A program made the translations under genes and the position numbers. From Owenia fusiformis (lineage: Eukaryota > Annelida > Polychaeta > Sabellida > Oweniidae): a DNA stretch of 60,000 bases. Position 1 is the stretch's first letter; each line of letters opens with the position of its first letter. The notes below the pieces were generated by a model. It did not search any database and was not told where the DNA came from. It saw nothing but the letters and a program-made list of their open reading frames with translations. Positions 52,908 to 60,000 of this stretch are shown one piece after another. The stretch is taken from NCBI GenBank assembly GCA_903813345.2, contig CAIIXF020000001.1:61740270-61800269 (forward strand), read 5' to 3'.

Positions 52908-54430
52908 AGCATAAATGATATGTATGCTATGCCACGTTTTACCAGCAGGAATTATGAACCATTGTGAAATGTGAGTTGTTTACACTTTTTCCTGTTGTGG
53001 TTTGCAAGAGGAACTTAGAAACATATGTCACACAAGTCGCATGCTACTGTGGGAGTTAACCTGAAGTGACTTGTCTGGAAAAATCAAATGGATCACGTGG
53101 ATGTACATTAATGCTATAAAGTGTCGTAGAAATATTTTTTGTTAGATAATTGAATGATATGGACTCCCTCAGCAGGACCTGTCTATTGGACAAATGAGCA
53201 GTTGTTTTAGAGGTGTTCATCTTTTAGAGGTGTTCATCTTTGAGAGATGTTCTACTTTTAGAGGTGTTCATCTTTTAGAGGTGTTCATCTTTGAGAGATT
53301 ACTTTTAGAGCTGTTCTACTTTTAGAGGTGTCCATCTTTTAGAGGTGTTCATCTTTTAGAGATGTTCTACTTTAAGAGGTGTTCATCTTTTAGAGGTGTT
53401 CTTCTTTGGACGTGTTTTACATGGTTTACTAAGTTCCCTTATTTTTCTAGTGTTTTATAAGTTATCAGATTATATGTAAGATAATCCACTTAAGCAATAC
53501 AAAATATTACTGGGGAATCAGTATTAATTTATCCCACACTAATAATGATATGATATGAACAATTATTATATGATTGCTAGATATTGTGTGATTTGATTGG
53601 TTGGTTCAGTACCATGTGATCAAAAGTACTATTGCGTATTTCACAGTTCCCTCAATTTTTGGATTTCAAAAGACGTATTGGCCGGCGTATCGCCTGCCTT
53701 GGAATTCTGACAACTGCACTGGATGAAAATAGAAGTGCACCTGACAGTGATACTTGTATGTAATAATGTTAACTTATGGGTTGATGATATATTTATTGAT
53801 TAAAATAAATGTTCACAGGTTACAACAAATATTCTATATTTCTTTGAAAATTCAAATTGGGCGTAGAGAATATCTAGCAATGATATAAAAAAGCAAATTC
53901 ATTCTATGTTCAGGCAATACTGGTTGCACTTTTAATGCTTTTGCAGTATGTATTGCTCACAGCCTGTAGTTTATTATTCAGAACTTTTTAAACTATGCAT
54001 TGTAGATAGTTCCCACTCACTACTGTAGCATTAAAAAAGCATATTCAACATATTTTATAATGTATTGTATTTACACTGTCTCAATAGTACAAGCTACATG
54101 TAATCAAAATGTATATGAATATTGTTTAATCCAGAAACAGGAATGTATATTAAGAATATTAAATGTCCTCATGAAAACCACTGCTGAAATGCGCATGGAT
54201 GCACATGTAAGTTTTGAGAAGAATTGGTTTGAATCATCTTCCATGATATATTGTTTTCATATTCTTATGTAATCTGAAATGTTTCTATTGCTGGCCAATA
54301 TGACACCCGAGTCAGTATTGTTTTTCTGCTGAGTGTAGTTATTAGGTACATAGAGGATCGACTGAGGTCATGTAAATACTAGAATAGTAGATTTTATAAG
54401 TAACAAATAAAGATGATAATTTCCCTTGCC
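52908..54430 (+). other. Kinase 3' untranslated region (limits inferred)
   Basis: Follows the TAG stop at 52905-52907. An AATAAA at 54406-54411 is a candidate polyadenylation signal; an earlier AAATAAATG near 53803 is another possibility. A tandem repeat (53195-53415) lies within it. Confidence 0.4.
53195..53415. repeat. 17-20-bp tandem repeat (TTTTAGAGGTGTTCATC)
   Basis: About 11 copies of TTTTAGAGGTGTTCATC alternating with TTTGAGAGATGTTCTAC-type variants, in the inferred kinase 3' UTR. Confidence 0.8.
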
Positions 54431-55075
54431 ACTTTGTATTGCTTTGAAAAGTACTGTAGATTTATCATTGTGTATGTATAGTATATGTATTGTAAATGTA
54501 TGTGTACATTGTACATGAATGTACAATTGTTATATTCACCAAGTTGATGAAAGTGATCTTTTAAATCCACTTAAAATGTTGGAAAATATCCAGCTATATG
54601 TGCTTTAATAAGAAACTATGCACGTGCTCTTACTGCACTGGAGCAAGTTTATTTCATGTATGTGTGAGACATTTGACTGGAAGCACAAGCCATATTTATT
54701 TTATATGCATACATTGTCTAATCTGTTTTATAACTTATATTATAAATACAATTCATATTGAGGGCTATGAATAACATAAGATTTCCACCTACATACTGAA
54801 TTACTATGTATAAAAGCATTGTATTACTTATCGATCAACCCTCATGTTTGCAAGCATTACATGTATGTGTAACCAAATCAAAAATGTAGCAATTGGAAAA
54901 ATAATTTTGGCACAAGCAATACAAGAACATTTAGAAATGCACTGCCAGTATTAAATCTTTACATGCATATAAGATGTGAAGAACTTGTCTCTTAAAATCA
55001 AAAGAGTTATCTCTAAGAGAAAAATATAGTATGCAATAAATACTAATGATATTGTATTATTTGTAAAGAAAGAAA
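54431..55075. other. AT-rich intergenic stretch
   Basis: No gene, splice-bounded frame or recognisable element seen. Confidence 0.4.
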
Positions 55076-55084
55076 CATTTTGTA

Positions 55085-55270
55085 AGAACTGTTCACTACA
55101 CGTTGTAGATGTTCACTACACTGCAGGTACTCCCCTCTTACTGTGGGTTCTCATGTCCCTACACACTCTAGGTGTTCACTACATACTCTAGGTGTTCACT
55201 ACACACTCTAGGTGTCCACTACACAATGTAGGAGCTCACTATACATTGTATGTTACTACATATTGTATGT
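55085..55270. repeat. 20-bp tandem repeat (CTACACACTCTAGGTGTTCA)
   Basis: About seven imperfect copies with CACTACACA.TGTAGG variants. Confidence 0.65.
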
Positions 55271-55330
55271 GTATGTTGATCACTTAAGAGCCATGTTCAC
55301 TTACTTCTGACATAATCCTTCACATGATGA

Positions 55331-55511
55331 GCTGCAGTTTGTGCTATGTATCATTAGAAAGCTGTTGTGCAGTTTGTGCTATGTATCATTAGAAAGCTGT
55401 TGTGCAGTTTGTGCTATGTATCATTAGAAAGCTGTTGTGCAGTTTGTACTATGTATCATTAGAAATCTGTTGTGCAGTTTGTGCTATGTATCATTAGAAA
55501 GCTGTTGTGGT
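55331..55511. repeat. 35-bp tandem repeat, five copies
   Basis: The unit TGTGCAGTTTGTGCTATGTA plus TCATTAGAAAGCTGT is nearly identical in each copy; the fourth copy has GTACT and AAATC changes. Confidence 0.9.
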
Positions 55512-56115
55512 GAAGCATATGAAACTGGTAATTGTCAAAATTCGAGGTAAAATGTAATATTTGAGTTTGCATTTAGTCTGAGAGAATTATAACATGTATA
55601 GCAAAGTTGGTGAGGCAAAACATGCATTTGGATGAGCTTGAGTGCTTGTATTATTGAGGCCTCGGAATGGTCGCAAGATACCCGATTGAGAACTGAAAGC
55701 CTATTATTGTTAATTCACATTTAGTGTCTCTAATTCCATTTCATATAACTGCATTCATGCATTGCACTTTACTTCTCTAATGCACCCAAGGTCATATTTA
55801 GATTCTATTGAAACTAATGAAACAGATTAGCTGATCACTTTAATAGTTGAGTAAAAATCTACAAAGAATATTGTAGGGAATAACACGCTTATTCAGGTCA
55901 AATGGTGAGTGTTGAATGGTTGTCAAGGTGACAAGGTGACAAATGGACCCTTGCAAAAAAGTTTCCTTGAAAATATAGTCTTTTAAGTCATTACATATCT
56001 TTTAAGTGATATTGTATAAAATATTTTGCAATTAGTGAAAATAATTTAAGACGGCGACTCAATGCATGTGTGCATGCTATGCATCTCATGCAAAGTGGAA
56101 TGAAAATCAGTTGAC
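55512..56115. other. AT-rich intergenic stretch
   Basis: No gene or element seen. Confidence 0.4.
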
Positions 56116-56119
56116 AATG

Positions 56120-56252
56120 CACTTGAATGGCCCATTTTATACACCATTCTGCTGTTCTCCATAACTTGAATGGCCCATTTTATACACCATTCTGCTGTTC
56201 TCCATAATTTGAATGGCCCATTTTATACACCATTCTGCTGTTCTCCATAATT
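56120..56252. repeat. 44-bp tandem repeat, three copies
   Basis: The unit TTGAATGGCCCATTTTATAC plus ACCATTCTGCTGTTCTCCATAA recurs with one change. Confidence 0.88.
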
Positions 56253-59150
56253 GTATCTTAATAATCTAGCTCCCACACATCAATATCCTGTTTTAGATAT
56301 TTTTATTCAATATTTCTTATGATTATGAAACATTAGAAATTTAATTTCATCAAAGGACTTATTATAGACATTGATTATATAATTAATAATTATTTTAAGC
56401 TCAATTAAAAAAGGATCAATGAAAAAATCGAATACTGTATCGAACAACATGCTATAATATTGTCTTGTTAAAAATATATAAGATTATTAAGTTCTTAGGT
56501 TGTCAGTTTTTCCATAACATCATATAAAATCGCCATGCCAACATGTAATATTCAAACAATATCATGAAATGTTAAAATATAATCTAAGCACATTGTTTCT
56601 TATTACTAAGTAGCTTTACCAGTTCTTACAACTAATCTTATTATATTTTATTTTGTAATTTAACAATGTTCGTGTAAAGATATATTTGGCAAGAAGTCAT
56701 TTTGAATAACACAGAACACATTATAACAGTTCGGATGTTCCTATATAATATGTAGCCAAACTGTACCCCTCCATGTGGATGGTTCATACTTCCTCAACTA
56801 CAGTAAAACCTGTCAAAGTGGAACACATTTGTTACTTCTATAAGAGTTCCACTAATTGAGGTTCATTTAACATTAAGTCAGTTAGTCCTGGAACTCTGAA
56901 AATTTTCACTCTGAAAATTTTCACTCTATGAGAAGGTCACTAATCATCTGACCTTGGGGTCACAGATAATTCATTCAACAGTAAAGAGATTATTCTGAAT
57001 CTTTTAGCTGAGTCATGCAAACGATTGATTTGACTGAATATACTTTTAAAATTGAGGTGTCCAGATTTTGGCACACTCTGTATATATATTTTTATTAAGA
57101 GCATGAAGAGTTGATTAGGAAATGATCCATGCATGTCTGCGTGGAGGTATGGCTTGAAATCAAAACCACAATGATTAAAGTTGATATAGAATTAATGAAA
57201 ATGTTGATTTGTTTGTATTTCATATAATAATGTAATATTGTTTTTTATTATTTTTCATGTTAGTACCACACGCACCTTGAGATAGAATGTTGTAAAAACT
57301 TGCAAATCCATCACATTGATCTGCCTTCATTTGTTAGAAAGTTATTATTTCACTGTGTATAATATTATGAATATATGCCATGGTGACACATGATTGATGC
57401 TTTTGCTGTTAATGGCTTATCCACCTTTATTGCCAGTTAAGTGAACCTTCTATGGTATAAAAGATACTTGCTATGTTTGTGCTAATTTCACAATCCATTT
57501 GTGGTTAATTATTGATAGTAGCCGAGTTGTAGTTCTTTACTATGTTACTGAATGATGAGGTCCATCTACTTGCATTTCAAACTAGGAATTTCGTGACATT
57601 GAGATTAAAGTCATGGCGTGTATTTTTGAATTTTTATGGTTTCTGTTTTAAATTTTGGAATTTTCCAAGTTTTATGTATCTTAAATTATAGAAGTTTTCT
57701 TGTTTAGAGATGAAATGTATTTCAAATGGAATTCTCTATTTGTTCACAGCAAATTAGTTTTTAATGACAAACACCGTGACCTGATATTCTATTTTCATAG
57801 TCAATTATTTTAAAATCTGTATTGTTTCGCTAATGGAATTACATGAATTACTTGGGTTTAATGGGTGAGTCTGGTTTGCTAAGATATTAAAATATGAATG
57901 TAAATGGACTTAGGTAATAATGTATTATTAGTTTTTATGCAAAGGTTGGATGAAAGTGATTAATATATTCTGAATGGTTTTAAATCATCAATAACAACAC
58001 TGTTGTGTGGATTAATCTGTTAATGACTTTTAAATCATTTGTTCTTGGCATTTTTATTAGAAATATCATGATATTACTCTAATTAAGTCTCAAATTGCTA
58101 AACACTTCTGGGATCCACTTCTGTTGTGCATTAATGTTATTACACAGTAATGACAACTTTTAAATACATAGCTATTAATGCAGCCCACAGATATTCTAAA
58201 CGCCTTCCATAAGTACTTAACATATAGATTACAGTAAAACCAGTCTCACCTGAACGCAACTGGGACCAGGCAAAAGTGGTAGGATTAGCAGGTGTTCACA
58301 TTTCAAGTTTTTTCTAACATGCTAATCAATCAGCAAATACAAAATTGAAACATGTAAAAAGTGTTCACATGAAGAGGTGTTCAGCCATACAGGTGTTACT
58401 GTAAATATGACGAGTACTAAACAAGTTCTGTTCCACCATATCTTGGCAAAAGTTGTTATAATAGAGTTGATAGTCTGATTTTAATATGGCAATTACATGT
58501 CCTGGCTACTAATATTCCTTTTGAATTTTCCACAAAGGTGAACATTTTTGCACTAATAACTTAGTAGTTGCAATTCATTAATAATAATAATAATGTCTGA
58601 ATTTAACTTGTTTAAATTATTCTGCAACGATGACATATATTTTTATTTTGATGACATTTATTTTTTAAATAATTGACATGGAACACAAAACATATTTTAA
58701 CAATTGTTCTTTATTGAAAGGTGAAGGGTGAAAGATGGACCACTTCTAGATACATAACTTACAATATAATAGATAATATTATTGACTAGGTTTTATTAAG
58801 TTGCGTCTACATGTGTTTTGATTTCTATGCTGCTCCACATAAGCTTGCTTTATGCCTCTAATTGCAGTAAAATAGACCAATCAATAAATCGCATCTTTAA
58901 AATGTATGAGTATATTTATATCTGATATGTGTACAGCAATTTTATTAATATTTTTATAGGTAATTAATTACAAAAGCTTAATCTGTACATATTTCTCAAA
59001 CATGTATACATTTAATAGAGAATACATGTGGAATAAATAAAAAAGCAAATAGCATTCTTATGTTCATTTTATAATCCGAAAATGTAAAAATAAACAAATA
59101 CAATCAAACGAATTAGTACTTCCAACAGAAAACTTCACCTATTGTTTGAT
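56253..59150. other. AT-rich intergenic stretch before the peptide gene
   Basis: No supported gene. A small duplication GAAAATTTTCACTCT occurs at about 56897-56926. Sequence just left of 59197 should hold the 3' UTR of the minus-strand gene; TTTATT near 58941 would read AATAAA on that strand. Confidence 0.4.
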
Positions 59151-59196
59151 TTTAACTTCAGTGGGAATCTGGGATAGATTGTCCTGCCTTTTTGGT

Positions 59197-59754
59197 TTAC
59201 CTTCCACCCCAGGGCTGAAACCTTTGTTTAGATTTTGAGTTATCAGCGCCATCTAATCCATCAAGTATAGGGCTTCCAAATTGTACTCCACGGGTTCTTA
59301 ATGGGGCTCTTTTTCCAGTGTTGAAATCAATTTCAAGTCCATTTCGATCAAAATTATTGAATAATGCATCATAGTCCTCATACAAAGCGTCCCAGTATTT
59401 CCGGTCTCCTTGATTTGAATAAAATCTTGCCTCGGGATAGTTTATACTTTTCCCTTTGTTATCATCAGATAAAATGTTGTTAAATGCTGGCGAAAGAATC
59501 TCTTTTGTGTTTCTGTCAACAGAGGGTCCCATATCAGGATCATATCTTTTGCCAGGTGATCTATATCCAATTGTTCGCATTAACGAAATTGATAATGGTC
59601 CAAAGTTATATGGCGGTAATTTTCCATCAATAAAATCATCGGAAGGTTCCTCCTTAAAAACTCGTCGAATTGAAAATCCTAAAGCAAGCTGAAGTTGGCA
59701 AGTGAAAATAAGTGCCAATAGTCCAAGCAGTTTTATATGTCCCCTTGAAACCAT
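59197..59754 (-). CDS. Secreted peptide-hormone-like precursor, 185 residues
   Basis: A single-exon frame from ATG 59754 to TAA 59197. Residues 1-26 form a signal peptide (basic start, then LLGLLALIFTCQLQLALG). The rest has no cysteine. Processing sites are RR (30-31), GKR (68-70) and GKR (147-149); the two GKR sites would leave amidated ends ...GYRSP and ...IDFNT. The protein ends FQPWGGR, where removal of Arg could also allow amidation. The segment between residues 32 and 67 (with PPYNFGPLSISLM) and the acidic, aromatic stretch KYWDALYEDYDALF look conserved in style, but I do not recognise the family. A neuropeptide or prohormone role is inferred only from this layout. Confidence 0.8.
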   Translation of the reverse strand: MVSRGHIKLLGLLALIFTCQLQLALGFSIRRVFKEEPSDDFIDGKLPPYNFGPLSISLMRTIGYRSPGKRYDPDMGPSVDRNTKEILSPAFNNILSDDNKGKSINYPEARFYSNQGDRKYWDALYEDYDALFNNFDRNGLEIDFNTGKRAPLRTRGVQFGSPILDGLDGADNSKSKQRFQPWGGR

Positions 59755-59823
59755 GTTGTAGTAACTCCAATGTACTTATACAGTTGTAATATATCTTTTG
59801 TAGTGTCTGTAGTTTATTCACCT

Positions 59824-59832
59824 CTTTATATA
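59824..59832 (-). promoter_or_regulatory. TATA box of the peptide gene
   Basis: The minus strand reads TATATAAAG here, 70-78 bp upstream of the ATG at 59754. Transcription would be expected to begin near 59797, giving a short 5' untranslated region. Confidence 0.6.
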
Positions 59833-60000
59833 GTACCTTAGGTAGAGGGAGGCGTAACTCAAGAATGTGAATCAGTTTGTCGTATTTTCATTAATTTTCA
59901 TCAATTGAATCCTTCACAGCATTTACAAGGAGCTGACTGCATCCTGAAATCGCTCTACAAAGCCTTTCATAACAAATTGACATTAGTGAACCCCTGTTTT
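59833..60000. other. Upstream flank of the peptide gene
   Basis: No feature beyond the promoter side of the minus-strand gene is seen before the window ends. Confidence 0.4.

Overview
This window is animal nuclear DNA. It is AT-rich, its genes have many short exons with GT-AG introns, and it is full of tandem repeats, foldback elements and nested transposons. The repeat types and the intron-rich genes suggest a lophotrochozoan, most likely a mollusc and perhaps a bivalve. That placement is an inference; no species can be named from the sequence.

Layout: 1-985 is a 50-bp-type satellite. Positions 1974-2345 hold a decayed copy of a gene start whose better copy lies at 18791-19446. Positions 6164-18389 (minus strand) hold a complete 15-exon RANBP3 gene encoding 560 residues; its introns carry minisatellites, a piggyBac-type MITE and tandem-repeat elements. 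Starting head-to-head with it on the plus strand is an unrecognised gene (three putative exons, 18791-19446). A non-LTR retrotransposon with an open reverse transcriptase/RNase H frame (19646-22507, minus) interrupts the region just downstream and abuts a tRNA-like SINE.

Positions 25455-52907 (plus strand) hold a complete 11-exon Src-family tyrosine kinase of 533 residues (SH4, SH3, SH2, kinase, tail tyrosine). Its 14.3-kb third intron splits the SH3 domain and carries a nested structure. A non-autonomous DNA transposon with long terminal inverted repeats (33246-46419, 5-bp target duplication) holds a young 10.2-kb LTR retrotransposon (35432-45640, LTRs of 2608 and 2609 bp). In the right inverted repeat sits a 462-bp hAT-type MITE with an 8-bp target duplication. 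The LTR element encodes only a Gag-like protein with two CCHC knuckles, in one frame broken by a single TAG; no pol is visible.

Positions 52908-58700 are the kinase 3' UTR and AT-rich intergenic DNA with tandem repeats. At 59197-59754 (minus strand) a single-exon gene encodes a 185-residue secreted peptide precursor with amidation-type cleavage sites and a TATA box.

The recognised host genes act in nuclear export (RANBP3), membrane tyrosine-kinase signalling (Src family) and probably peptide signalling. Nothing in the sequence ties them into one pathway. The most unusual material is the nested mobile-element complex, the doubled N-terminal lipidation motif of the kinase and a triplicated splice donor.
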